DNA of 64,000 nt from Candidatus Poribacteria bacterium (GTDB lineage Bacteria > Poribacteria > WGA-4E > GCA-2687025), in the NCBI GenBank assembly GCA_018644665.1, contig JABGQA010000096.1, forward strand, positions 1 to 64,000, read 5' to 3'. The notes beneath the pieces are model-generated. The model ran no database searches, was not told where the DNA came from, and saw only the letters and a list, made by a program, of their open reading frames with translations. Positions 52,452-60,988 of the stretch are shown one piece after another. The translations under genes and the position numbers were made by a program. The first letter of the stretch is position 1. Each line of letters begins with the position of its first letter.

Positions 52452-53216
52452 CTACCTTCGCAACTCGCTCCAAGTCGTCGCCAGCTTCCCGGCCGCATCC
52501 ACGGCGAGCGTGTCCGACGAGAACGCCAGCGTCCCCCACTGCGCTGTATTGACTTCCTGGTCGCCCAGCCACAGGAGGTGGTTCCACACGCCGTCGTCGG
52601 AGTCCACGAAGCTGATGTTGAAGCCAATCTGCCCGCCCGCGACGAGTTGTGTGTCGGGCACGATGCCCAAAGGTATAGCCGTCTCGATGATCCAGCCGTT
52701 GGCGGTCTCGATGGAGCCCCCGAGGACTTCGGGCAGAAGGGCAGCCTTCACGCCGCCCGCGTCGCGGTAGACCATCGGCACGCCGTTCACGTCGACGTTG
52801 ACCTGCACGTTGTCGTCCTCGCCTGGAAAGACGCCGTCGTTGTCGCGTCCGTCGATCCAGAGTTCGACGCAGTCGTTCTCCCAGTTGTTGTCAGGCCCGA
52901 AGCCGGACTCGATGGCGTCGTCCGTCGCGACGACCAGGACGTACAGCATGTCGTCGTCATAGGCGACGTAGGTGGTCGTGGCGTAGTCGTCGCGGTCGCC
53001 GATGGCTCCCGCGTTCACGTTCCCATTGCCGCCGTCCAGGGCAAGATAGGCGTCTGCCGTGAAGAGCGATAGTTGCCAGTCGTCGGGTTCCCCGTCGATA
53101 GCCGGCGCGGCGCCCACGCGCGGCGCGATTAAGGTGTCCTGCGCCAGGACGTGTTGTGCCACAAACCATGCCGTGGCGAGACACCACATGGTCGTCGTCG
53201 TGATGCGACATCTCAT
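52452..53216 (-). CDS. Secreted CBM9-like protein with GKLATTW C-terminal motif
   Basis: ATG 53216 follows GGAGGGAGACGG and starts a signal peptide (MRCRITTTTMWCLATAWFVA). The 254-residue protein is a carbohydrate-binding family 9-like beta-sandwich: PAIDGEPDDWQLSLFTADAY, TYVAYDDDMLYVLVVATDDA, WENDCVELWIDGRDNDGVFP and GWIIETAIPLGIVPD. The last residues LAVDAAGKLATTWSELRR resemble the ends of the two LamG proteins at 56730 and 60989, pointing to a shared sorting or anchoring signal. It probably binds a polysaccharide and works with the beta-helix protein encoded 32 bases downstream. Confidence 0.85.
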   Translation of the reverse strand: MRCRITTTTMWCLATAWFVAQHVLAQDTLIAPRVGAAPAIDGEPDDWQLSLFTADAYLALDGGNGNVNAGAIGDRDDYATTTYVAYDDDMLYVLVVATDDAIESGFGPDNNWENDCVELWIDGRDNDGVFPGEDDNVQVNVDVNGVPMVYRDAGGVKAALLPEVLGGSIETANGWIIETAIPLGIVPDTQLVAGGQIGFNISFVDSDDGVWNHLLWLGDQEVNTAQWGTLAFSSDTLAVDAAGKLATTWSELRR

Positions 53217-53391
53217 TGAACCGTCTCCCTCCGCGTTGCCCGAGGCCGGCGCCCCGTTGGTGTGGAGTATAGCGAAGGCGCGTCGCCGGACGCACGCGGC
53301 TGTCCGGCGTTCTCCCGGCGCCCGTCGCGGTCGTATACTGCCCTGCACACGCTCGCGCGGATGACCGCTCCCACGCCCGGAGGAATCGACC

Positions 53392-54180
53392 ATGAACGTC
53401 TCGGTGCTGTCCTATTCGTTTCGCGGCCTTCTCGGCTCCGGCGAGATGGACGTCTTCGGCTACTTGGAGACGTGTCGCTACCGGTACGGCCTTGGTCTCG
53501 CGGATATCTGGAACGGCTTCATCGAAAGCACCGACGAGGACTACCTGCGCAAGATCAGGAACGCGATGGATGAGCGGGACCTGGCGCTCGCGGACCTATG
53601 CGTCGACCAGGCGCACATCTGGGAAGACGACCCATCGGCCCGCGAGGAGAACCACGCGAACGCGTGCGCGCATCTGGCGGCGGCGGACATCCTCGGCGCG
53701 CGGTTCGTCCGCCTAGACGCGGGCAGCCGCGACGACGCGTGGACCGAGGAGCAGTTCGATCACATCGTCGAACGCTACAAGGAATACGCCGCGTTCGCGC
53801 ATGACCACGGGTTCAAAGCGGGTATCGAGAACCACTGGGGCCCGGAGCGGGCGTGGGACAACCTGAAGCGCGTGCACGACGCGGTGGACCATCCGGGCTT
53901 CGGCGTCTCCTGCCACTTCGGGGGATGGTCGGGCACCGACGCAGAAGTGGCCCAGGCTGACCGCGACGTTGCACACATCGTGTCGCACACGCACATCCCG
54001 TGGGACGTGTGCCAGGGCGACCTGGTGTCGACGCTGAAGCCATTGTGGGACGCCGGGTACGAGGGCGCGTACAGCGTCGAGCACCACAGCGGCACGGACG
54101 AGTACACCGAGGTAGCGGTCCAGATCGCTCAGGTGAAGGACGCGCTCGACAAGCTGCGTCGTGGTGGACCCGGAGACTGA
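53392..54180 (+). CDS. Sugar phosphate isomerase/epimerase (TIM barrel)
   Basis: ATG 53392 follows GGAGGAATCGACC. The 262-residue barrel begins MNVSVLSYSFRGLL and has ADLCVDQAHIW, GARFVRLDAGS, KAGIENHWGP with the first metal Glu, GFGVSCHFGGW in place of the usual Asp strand, HIVSHTHIPWDV and GAYSVEHHSG for the last acidic ligand. It belongs to the xylose-isomerase-like superfamily; the substrate is unknown. It is divergent from the CBM9-like gene, with 175 bases between starts. Confidence 0.9.
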   Translation: MNVSVLSYSFRGLLGSGEMDVFGYLETCRYRYGLGLADIWNGFIESTDEDYLRKIRNAMDERDLALADLCVDQAHIWEDDPSAREENHANACAHLAAADILGARFVRLDAGSRDDAWTEEQFDHIVERYKEYAAFAHDHGFKAGIENHWGPERAWDNLKRVHDAVDHPGFGVSCHFGGWSGTDAEVAQADRDVAHIVSHTHIPWDVCQGDLVSTLKPLWDAGYEGAYSVEHHSGTDEYTEVAVQIAQVKDALDKLRRGGPGD

Positions 54181-54181
54181 C

Positions 54182-54195
54182 GGCGCGTACGCGCC
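54182..54195. terminator. Palindrome between convergent genes
   Basis: GGCGCGTACGCGCC is a perfect 14-base palindrome one base after the isomerase stop. It can fold as a five-pair stem with a GTAC loop. It lies between convergent genes (54180 and 54248), so it could act on both strands, but no T-run follows. Confidence 0.35.
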
Positions 54196-54247
54196 ACCGC
54201 GCGCGGGAGCGACACGAGCGGCTACGCCGGGTGACCGATTCCGACGA

Positions 54248-55316
54248 TCATCCGGCGTAGTCCACGAGCCGCTGAAGGTCCGCAAGGAGGCCGGCGCGAG
54301 CCTCGCGTCTGCCGTCGTCCCGATCCTCTGTCCAGTCCACGACGCCGTCCAGCGCGCGACCAATGCTCCAACCCAACATCCGTAGCGTGCCCGCCATGAG
54401 GAGATCGCGGGTTTCGCCCAGCAGTGTGTCCACGGAGGGCGCATCGCCGCCCGCAAGCGCGTAGGCGGCCAGGTACTGCGCTGCCAGCGCGGACCTGGGG
54501 AGGCAGCGTGGTTGCTCTGCGTCGGTCTCACCGAGCGCTCCCGCGACGTCCGTGAAGCGGGGACCGATGCCGACGAACTCCAAGTCGAAGATGAGCAGCT
54601 CTCCTGTGGCGCGTCGGAGGCCGGTATTCGCCGAGTCGTGGTCGTTGTGCACGAGACCCACGGGCATCTCGGCAAGCCTAGCCTCCAGGCGATGCGAGAG
54701 CGCCACCAAACTCCCGGGCGCCATCTCGGACACAGTGCGGCGCACCGCATCCCCAAGCGACCCCGCTGCCGCCAGTTGCACCAACGCGGTCAGAGACCCG
54801 CGGGCCTCCTCCCACGTGCCGCCCAGATTCCTCGGGCGCAGGATGCTCGCGTAGGCCTGCGACGGGCGGATGGCGTTCAGTCGGGCCGCGGCCGTCAGGA
54901 ACTTGCCGAAGTTGACGGCGTTGGACAGGAAGCCGGCCATGGGGTCCAGGTCCACGATGGCCTCGAGGAACTCCAGGAACAGGATCTCGCGACCCGTTGC
55001 GTCCGTTTCGGCCAGGTAAAGGTCCGGTATGGGCGCGCCGTGGGCGTGGAGGTGGGCGTAATGCGCGGCCTCCCGCTCGCCCGGCGTGTGGAAACGCTTG
55101 ACCAGCATCGTGAGCGATCCGCTGCCCTTCGTGGGTCGTGTAGTCGAACGTCGGTATGACCTTGTCGCCCTGGTAGCCCGCAGGCCCGCGGACACTGTGC
55201 CGCACCCCGACCGCGTAGGCTTGCACGTCGGCGCCGACGGCTTCGCTGAGGGCGCGTAGGATGCGCTCACGTGGCACGCCGAACACGCCGCCTCGACTGT
55301 CTATGGCCTCATTCAC
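54248..55316 (-). pseudogene. APH-like kinase with a frameshift near its N-terminus
   Basis: GTG 55316 opens MNEAIDSRGGVFGVPRERIL and runs to about FDYTTHEG. The kinase then continues in another frame as SGSLTMLVKRFHTPGEREAA down to the stop at 54248. Removing one G from the GGG run (CCC on the plus strand at 55125-55127) gives THEGSGSLTMLV in one frame. The main body has FLEFLEAIVDLDP, the catalytic loop VGLVHNDHDSANTGL (HNDHxxxN, canonical HxDxxxxN) and LIFDLEFVGIGPRF with the metal Asp. About 355 residues in all if repaired. It is either a recent pseudogene or a homopolymer error; the intact catalytic residues favour the latter. Confidence 0.75.
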
Positions 55317-55541
55317 AGGGCAACCTCGGCCGTTAAGGCGCCGCCGCAGACGCCGACATCGTTACGTCCAGAGTACTGCGCCGTCGGCCAGACGTCGACG
55401 CGCGACCCGGCTCTGATCGAACCCATTGACGTGACGGCGGCCCGTACCCAGCCAGGCGGCGTCCAGGACGAGCGCCGGAACCGCGCTACCACGAGCCGCG
55501 TTGACGCCCGTAGGAGAATAGACCAAGGCGTGGAGATCGCC

Positions 55542-56639
55542 ATGTCGCGCGACAGAACACCCGCCAACGCGCTTCGGTACCTGCAACTGAGTCTCATATG
55601 CATAACAGTGGCCCATGTGGCAGGGCCCACGGCGAAAGGCGCCACGGAGATGAAACTGCTCGAAGGCCTCGAACACGGCGAACGACTGACAACGCATCTG
55701 GACTGCCTGGAAGCCGCGACGAAGTACCTCGGCATCGACATTACGCCCGGATGGCTCTATGGCGGCACAGGACACGCCTTCGTGATGAGCCTGGGCGAGG
55801 ATCTCTGTCCAAGCGGGCCGCACTGCTGGGGTCAAGGCCCCATGCATCGTCTGGCGCGGAACCTGCCGTTCCGCATGGGTGGCGTCGCCGGGCCGCGCGC
55901 CACGCCGGAATTGTCCGAGAAGGCGTGGGACCACGTCCGCGCGGCGATCGCGCAGGGGCATCCGTGCTACGGGTGGCACTGGGAATGGGTGCTTATCACC
56001 GGTTTCGACGACGAGGGGTACTTCTACTCCGGCATGGTGGAGCCGCCGAAGGACTGGCGGGACTTCGGGGCCAAGGCTATCGGGTTCGTGGAGATATACT
56101 CCGTGGAGCCTGCGGAGCCCGCGCCGGACGAGAAGACGATCCTCGATTCTCTCAGATTCGCGGTCGACTTTGCGGATAACCACGGCGACGGCAAGCACAT
56201 GCTGGAGGGGTACGACGGCGGGCTCGAGGCGTACGACACGTGGATTCGCGGCCTGGAGGAGGGCAGGACCGATCCTCACGGGCTCGCCTACCACACGCGG
56301 ATCTGGCTGGAGTGTCGCACGTTTGCGGCCGACTTTCTCGAAGAGGCGAACGCGCGAACCGGCGGGCGATACTCGGACACGCTCGAGCCGGCTGCGCGGC
56401 ACTACCGGGATGTCGCCAAGAGCCTTGGCGCCGTGGACGACCTGCTGGGGATCGCTGTCTGGCCGCCAACGGACGAGCAGAAGACAGGGCTCCGCACGCT
56501 GATAGACGACCCAGTCAGGCGGGACGAGGCGATTGCGGGCGTGCGGGCCGCTCGCGCGGCGGAGGAGGCGGGTCTCGCCACCTTGCGGAAGGTGATCGCC
56601 GCGCTAGAGCGCAGCGAATCGGCCGTCTCGGGCCGGTAG
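55542..56639 (+). CDS. BtrH N-terminal-like (C39-peptidase-like) protein
   Basis: ATG 55542 has GGAG six bases upstream and gives a possible signal segment (LQLSLICITVAHVAG); ATG 55650 is an alternative without it. The 365-residue product contains THLDCLEAATKYLGIDITPG, YGGTGHAFVMSL, then GHPCYGWHWEWVLITGFDDE and YFYSGM, an arrangement like the butirosin BtrH N-terminal/C39-like papain fold, with C, H and D/N candidates in those segments. The second half is alpha-helical. I am only moderately sure of the family and propose no substrate. The frame upstream of 55542 is not protein-like. Confidence 0.62.
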   Translation: MSRDRTPANALRYLQLSLICITVAHVAGPTAKGATEMKLLEGLEHGERLTTHLDCLEAATKYLGIDITPGWLYGGTGHAFVMSLGEDLCPSGPHCWGQGPMHRLARNLPFRMGGVAGPRATPELSEKAWDHVRAAIAQGHPCYGWHWEWVLITGFDDEGYFYSGMVEPPKDWRDFGAKAIGFVEIYSVEPAEPAPDEKTILDSLRFAVDFADNHGDGKHMLEGYDGGLEAYDTWIRGLEEGRTDPHGLAYHTRIWLECRTFAADFLEEANARTGGRYSDTLEPAARHYRDVAKSLGAVDDLLGIAVWPPTDEQKTGLRTLIDDPVRRDEAIAGVRAARAAEEAGLATLRKVIAALERSESAVSGR

Positions 56640-56663
56640 GTCTCGACACGGCCGTTGAGCACA

Positions 56664-56705
56664 CGAAGCGCCCACGTGGCCCGTTCGACCTGCGTGGGCG
56701 CTTCG
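56664..56705. terminator. 13-bp hairpin, probable bidirectional terminator
   Basis: CGAAGCGCCCACG (56664-56676) is the exact reverse complement of CGTGGGCGCTTCG (56693-56705), with a 16-base loop. It lies between the convergent BtrH-like gene (stop 56639) and LamG gene (stop 56730). No T-run is seen on either side, so termination may need Rho or the hairpin may only protect the mRNA ends. Confidence 0.65.
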
Positions 56706-56729
56706 CCTTGTGTCTGGATCAGGAGGGCG

Positions 56730-57554
56730 TCAACTGCCTTGCCTGAGCGCGCCCCACATAGTCGTGAGTTTCCCAGCGGGCTGCACGGCGAGACCTCCGA
56801 CCGTGTTCATGGACACGTTGATGTCCTCGGTGCTGATGACGCGGTTCCACATGCGCACCTCGGCGATCTGAGCGTTGAGCCACTGCCCATCCTCGCGGTG
56901 CGCGATGAACACCGGCCGCGGGCCGTCGCAGACCGCGCCACCGCCGACACCGGCCTCCGCAACTGGAGCGTCCTCGCCGTCGAGGAACACCATCACGCCG
57001 TCCTCTGCGTTGAACACACCGCACTGGTAGTGCCACGTGTCCTGGCCGAGTTGCCCGCCGCTGGGCTCGGAGACGCCCGAGCCGCCGCAGTCCCACACCG
57101 ACATCCCGGGCTCGAAGCCGTCATACACATAGAGCGCGAATTCCCACCCGGCGCCCGAGCCCTTCATCACAACCGGCTGACGGTTCTGACCGTGGGCGTC
57201 CAAGGCGGTGTCTAGGACCTTCACCCACGCGCAGATCGACAGCCCGGCGTCGGGATCCGCGTGGCCGTTGATGTCGGCCCCCTGGCCCTCCATGTCGATC
57301 ATGACGAAGTTCGAGGTGCCGTCGAACTCCAGGGCGGTGGCAAACCGAGGATTGTCGGATGCGACCCACGTCGGGGCATCGCCGCTCATCTCGGTCTCGA
57401 AACCCATCGGGGACAGGTCCTTGACCTTCTTCCCCGCGCCCTCATTCATCGGTAGGTAGAGAACGAGGCCGTCCTCGATGTTCTGAGCCGAGGCGACGGA
57501 CGCGAATCCACAACACAACAGGAACGTCGAGACGGCATATCGCCATCTTGCCAT
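56730..57554 (-). CDS. Secreted LamG domain protein with GKL..W C-terminal motif
   Basis: ATG 57554 is chosen: GAGGAG lies eight bases upstream, and the earlier in-frame ATG at 57569 overlaps that site. The 274-residue protein has a signal peptide (AVSTFLLCCGFASVASAQ) and one LamG/concanavalin domain: DGLVLYLPMNEGAGKKVKDL, ATALEFDGTSNFVMIDMEG, LSICAWVKVLDTALDAHG, WHYQCGVFNAEDGVMVFLDG and QIAEVRMWNRVISTEDI. The C-terminus is LAVQPAGKLTTMWGALRQGS, matching the tail of the CBM9-like protein. It probably binds or coats a glycan at the cell surface. Confidence 0.9.
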   Translation of the reverse strand: MARWRYAVSTFLLCCGFASVASAQNIEDGLVLYLPMNEGAGKKVKDLSPMGFETEMSGDAPTWVASDNPRFATALEFDGTSNFVMIDMEGQGADINGHADPDAGLSICAWVKVLDTALDAHGQNRQPVVMKGSGAGWEFALYVYDGFEPGMSVWDCGGSGVSEPSGGQLGQDTWHYQCGVFNAEDGVMVFLDGEDAPVAEAGVGGGAVCDGPRPVFIAHREDGQWLNAQIAEVRMWNRVISTEDINVSMNTVGGLAVQPAGKLTTMWGALRQGS

Positions 57555-57744
57555 ACAACTTCTCCTCATCCGTTACGGCCGGGTAGGTGGACCCAACCTG
57601 CCGTGACGGTATCCCAGCCGGAGTCCGGCCGTCAACTGGCGAAGGCGCGTGGTGGGGCCTCGCACGTGCTGCCGAGCCATCGCGCCGCCCGGCCGTCAGG
57701 TGGTGGCGACGTGGCGGTCGCCGGCCTGGTTCAGTGTGGGAGAC

Positions 57745-58515
57745 CTAGCGCGCCATCCATCCGCCGTCGACGTTGAGGATTTCGCCATGCACGTAGTCTG
57801 AGGCCGCCGTGCACAGGTACACGACGGCGCCCTTGAGGTCGTCGGGAGCGCCCCAACGACCGGCGGGGATGCGGACGGAGATTTGGTCGCTACGGGTTGG
57901 GTCGGCTTGTAGGGCCGCGGTGTTGTCGGTCGCGATGTAGCCGGGCGCGATGGCGTTCACGTTCACGCCGCGGCCGGCCCACTCGTTGGCCAACGCCTTC
58001 GTAAGCTGCCCGACGCCGCCCTTGCTCGCCGCGTAGCCCGGCACGGTGACACCACCCTGGTACGTCAGCAGGGAGGCGGTGAAGACGATCTTGCCGTCCT
58101 CCCGCGCGAGCATCTCCCTGCCGAACTCGCGCGCAAGAATGAACTGCGCGTTGAGATTCACCTCCATCACAGTGTCCCAGAGGTCGTCACCATGTTGGGC
58201 GGCCGGCTCGCGGAGGATGGTCCCGGCGTTATTCACGAGTATGTCGATGCGGTCGACGTCGCCCTTCACCTTGGCGACGAATTCGTACACGGCGCGTCGG
58301 TCGGCGAAGTCGCAAGCGTAGCCTCGGAACTCGCGGCCGAGATCCCGGACGTCGCTCTCGATGAAACTGCCGGAGGGCTCCAAGGTCGCGCTGACGCCGA
58401 CGATGTCGGCGCCCATCTCCGCCAGGGCCTGCGCCATCGCGCGGCCGATTCCTCGGCGGCAACCGGTCACGAGAGCGCGGCGACCGTCGAGGCGGAACCT
58501 GTCGAGCAGCCCCAT
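57745..58515 (-). CDS. kduD: SDR, 2-dehydro-3-deoxy-D-gluconate/gluconate dehydrogenase type
   Basis: This 256-residue SDR begins MGLLDRFRLDGRRALVTGCR. Its end is the KduD pattern: NAIAPGYIATDNTAALQADP, then SVRIPAGRWGAPDDLKGAVV and DYVHGEILNVDGGWMAR. The cofactor loop is TGCRRGIG, the NNAG motif is VNNAGTI and the catalytic set is S in VFTASLLTYQGG and YxxxK in YAASK. KduD interconverts 5-keto- or 2-keto-3-deoxygluconate forms in pectin and glycosaminoglycan breakdown. The gene starts three bases after the zinc dehydrogenase and follows ManD, forming a three-gene uronate operon. Confidence 0.86.
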   Translation of the reverse strand: MGLLDRFRLDGRRALVTGCRRGIGRAMAQALAEMGADIVGVSATLEPSGSFIESDVRDLGREFRGYACDFADRRAVYEFVAKVKGDVDRIDILVNNAGTILREPAAQHGDDLWDTVMEVNLNAQFILAREFGREMLAREDGKIVFTASLLTYQGGVTVPGYAASKGGVGQLTKALANEWAGRGVNVNAIAPGYIATDNTAALQADPTRSDQISVRIPAGRWGAPDDLKGAVVYLCTAASDYVHGEILNVDGGWMAR

Positions 58516-58518
58516 GAG

Positions 58519-59544
58519 TCAGCCCTCCCGCGTGTCGATGAGCGCCTTCATCATGTCGGCGCCAGAGGCGATGTCGTCGAAGATGGCCTGCGTGCCGCTC
58601 AAGGGCTCGCGACGGGTGATGAGTCGCTCTAGCGGGAGCGCGCCAGACTCCGCGAGCTGGATCGCCATCTCGAAATCCTGCGGCTCGTAGACGCGGACCC
58701 CGCAGAGACGCAACTCTCGCCAGAAGAACTGGAACAGATCCACCTTGGGCGGGTCCGCGAAGATCGCGACGACGACGATACGGCCGCGCGTCCGCGCGAG
58801 CTTTGTCATCAGTTCCGCGCCGGCCTGCGAGCCGGACACCTCGAACACGACATCCGCGCCCGCGCCGTCGGTGATCTCCTCCACGCGTGCGGCGACGTCG
58901 GATTCGCGGCCGTCGAGGGCTTCGAAGCCGAGACCTCGGGCGAACTCCACCCGGTAGGGGTTCACCTCGGTCATCAGGACGTCGGCGCCGGCGTGGCGCG
59001 CCACGAGCGCGACGAGTGTACCGATGGGCCCGCCGCCGATGACGACCGCGCGGTTGCCGGCGGCCACTTCACCCAGGCGGACATCGTGGCAGGCTACCGC
59101 CAGCGGCTCGATGAGCGCGCCGATGTCGTCGCCCACCCCGTCGGGGAGTCGGTGCAGCGTGTGCACGGGAACCGTCCAGTGCGTCTGGAATGCGCCGGGG
59201 GTGTCGATCCCGAGGAAGTCCAGATTCTGGCAGATGTGTGAGTGCCCGGCCGCGCAGGCGGGGCATGCACCGCAGGGATCGAGCGGGCGGACGACGACGC
59301 GGTCGCCCACATCCCATCCCACGACGCCCGGGCCGAGGGCAGAGACGACGCCGGACATCTCGTGGCCGATGACCTGCGGCATGTCGACGCGGGCGTCCAT
59401 GTGCCCGAGATATATGTGCAGGTCGGTGCCGCATACCCCGCAGTACGCGATGTCCACCGTGACTTCGCCCTGGCCTGGCACGATGGCCGGGCTATCGGCG
59501 ACTCGGAACGTGCGCTCACCTGCGTAGTACGCTCCGCGGGCCAT
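58519..59544 (-). CDS. Zinc-dependent alcohol/sugar dehydrogenase (MDR)
   Basis: ATG 59544 follows GAGGA. The 341-residue MDR enzyme has the catalytic zinc ligands Cys in AYCGVCGTDLHIYLG and His-Glu in VIGHEMSGVV, four structural-zinc Cys in CGACPACAAGHSHIC, and the NAD(P) motif AVVIGGGPIGTLVALVARHA. Related enzymes oxidise threonine, sorbitol, butanediol or galactonate. The position between manD and kduD suggests a uronate/aldonate substrate such as mannonate or gulonate, which is inference. Gaps of 18 and 3 bases indicate a tight operon. Confidence 0.9.
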   Translation of the reverse strand: MARGAYYAGERTFRVADSPAIVPGQGEVTVDIAYCGVCGTDLHIYLGHMDARVDMPQVIGHEMSGVVSALGPGVVGWDVGDRVVVRPLDPCGACPACAAGHSHICQNLDFLGIDTPGAFQTHWTVPVHTLHRLPDGVGDDIGALIEPLAVACHDVRLGEVAAGNRAVVIGGGPIGTLVALVARHAGADVLMTEVNPYRVEFARGLGFEALDGRESDVAARVEEITDGAGADVVFEVSGSQAGAELMTKLARTRGRIVVVAIFADPPKVDLFQFFWRELRLCGVRVYEPQDFEMAIQLAESGALPLERLITRREPLSGTQAIFDDIASGADMMKALIDTREG

Positions 59545-59562
59545 GTGTCGTCCTCACGCGGA

Positions 59563-60765
59563 TTAGGGTCGGGCGGGGCTGCCGTCGGGCCATCGCGTCT
59601 GGGTCCAGTGCTCGACCTGGTCCTTGCACGGGTACTGCGCGGCCAGCTCCTCGTTGACGTCGATCCCCAGTCCTGGGTTGTCGTTGGCGTACATGTAGCC
59701 TTCCCGCACCTCCGGCGTGCCGGGGAAGACCTCATATACACGTTCGGGGAAGCGGCACCACTCCTGGATGCCGAAGTTCGGCGCCCATAGGTCCAGGTGC
59801 AGGTTCGCCGCGTGACCGACCGGCGACGTATCCCCGGGGCCGTGCCACGCGGTGCGCACGCCGTACATGTTTGCGAACGCCGCCACGTGGCGCGCAGGCG
59901 TCAGGCCGCCCATCTGGCTCACGTGCATGCGGATGAAGTCGATGAGCCGGCCCGAGATCAGCGGCTGCCACTCACGCGGGTTGTTGAACAGCTCGCCCAT
60001 GGCCTGCGGGGTGGCGCACTGCTGGCGGATGTTCTCGAACCACTTGATGTCCTCGGGCGCGAGCGCGTCCTCGAGGAAGAAGAGCTTGAACTGCTCGACG
60101 TCCTTCGCCATCTGCACGGCGTCGATCGGTTGGATGCGTTCGTGGATGTCGTGCAGCAGTTCGACATCGTCGCCGATCTCGTTGCGGACGTGTTCTATCA
60201 TCCGCACGGCGTTGCGGGCGTATTCGCGCGGGTCGTAGTAGGCGCCGTCTGGGGCGCCGTCGGGCTTGCGCAGGCTGCTCGGGTCGCCGCCGTAGCCGCC
60301 CATCTGGACGCGGATGTAGTGGTAGCCCATCTCCATGAAGCGGCGCACGCTCTCGACGACCTGCTCCGGCGCCGAGCCGCCAGCGTGCCCGTAGACGGCG
60401 GCGCCCTCGCGGCACTTGCCGCCAAGGAGTTCGTACACCGGCATGCCCGCGCGCTTGCCCTTGATGTCCCAGAGCGCTTGGTCGGCGCCGGAGATGGCGT
60501 TGCTCAGGACGGGGCCGTTGCGCCAGTAGCTGTTCACCATCGCCATCTGCCACGTCTCCTCGATGCGGGAGACGTCGCGGCCTATCAGGAACGGCTTGAG
60601 GTGCTTCTCGATCGCAGTCACCACAGCGTGGAACCGCTGCGTGAACGTCGCGCAGCCGACACCATAGAGCCCCGGCTCCGAGGTGATGATCTTGACGATC
60701 ACGAGCCGCGAGCCGGCAGGCTGCGTGGTGATTACCTGGACGTCCTGGATCGTCACCGCCGACAT
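59563..60765 (-). CDS. manD: D-mannonate dehydratase of the enolase superfamily (ManD/RspA type)
   Basis: ATG 60765 has a strong AAAGGAG. The 400-residue protein has enolase-superfamily metal ligands D206 (LLHDIHERI), E232 (FFLEDALAPED) and E258 (MGELFNNPREW). ManD hallmarks are R152 in YIRVQMGGYGG, H208 beside the first ligand, and H308 in WHGPGDTSPVGHAANLHLDL. ManD dehydrates D-mannonate or D-gluconate to 2-keto-3-deoxygluconate; some members of the family (RspA) have weak or other activity. It heads the operon with a zinc dehydrogenase and KduD. The window also carries the unrelated mannonate dehydratase UxuA at 19815. Confidence 0.84.
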   Translation of the reverse strand: MSAVTIQDVQVITTQPAGSRLVIVKIITSEPGLYGVGCATFTQRFHAVVTAIEKHLKPFLIGRDVSRIEETWQMAMVNSYWRNGPVLSNAISGADQALWDIKGKRAGMPVYELLGGKCREGAAVYGHAGGSAPEQVVESVRRFMEMGYHYIRVQMGGYGGDPSSLRKPDGAPDGAYYDPREYARNAVRMIEHVRNEIGDDVELLHDIHERIQPIDAVQMAKDVEQFKLFFLEDALAPEDIKWFENIRQQCATPQAMGELFNNPREWQPLISGRLIDFIRMHVSQMGGLTPARHVAAFANMYGVRTAWHGPGDTSPVGHAANLHLDLWAPNFGIQEWCRFPERVYEVFPGTPEVREGYMYANDNPGLGIDVNEELAAQYPCKDQVEHWTQTRWPDGSPARP

Positions 60766-60988
60766 GCTTTCTCCTTTGCGCTGGGGCGCGGGGGATGATC
60801 GTGCATCTGACGCGGGGGCGCAACCTGGCTGCTGGGGTGCGAGTGGCCGCTGCCGTGGCTGGCGTTGGGGCGAGCTTCGCTAGCGCTCCCGCATTGGTGC
60901 GATGCGGCACACGCGGCGGTCGTCGGCTATCCTGTGACTGATCGCCGACGCGTGTCCGCGTCGGAACAGCCATCGCCAGGAGAGCCCC

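Noticed and set aside
56664-56705. The 13-bp inverted repeat as an insertion-sequence end
   Set aside because: The two arms are only 16 bases apart with no transposase or target duplication; a terminator-type hairpin between convergent genes explains it better.
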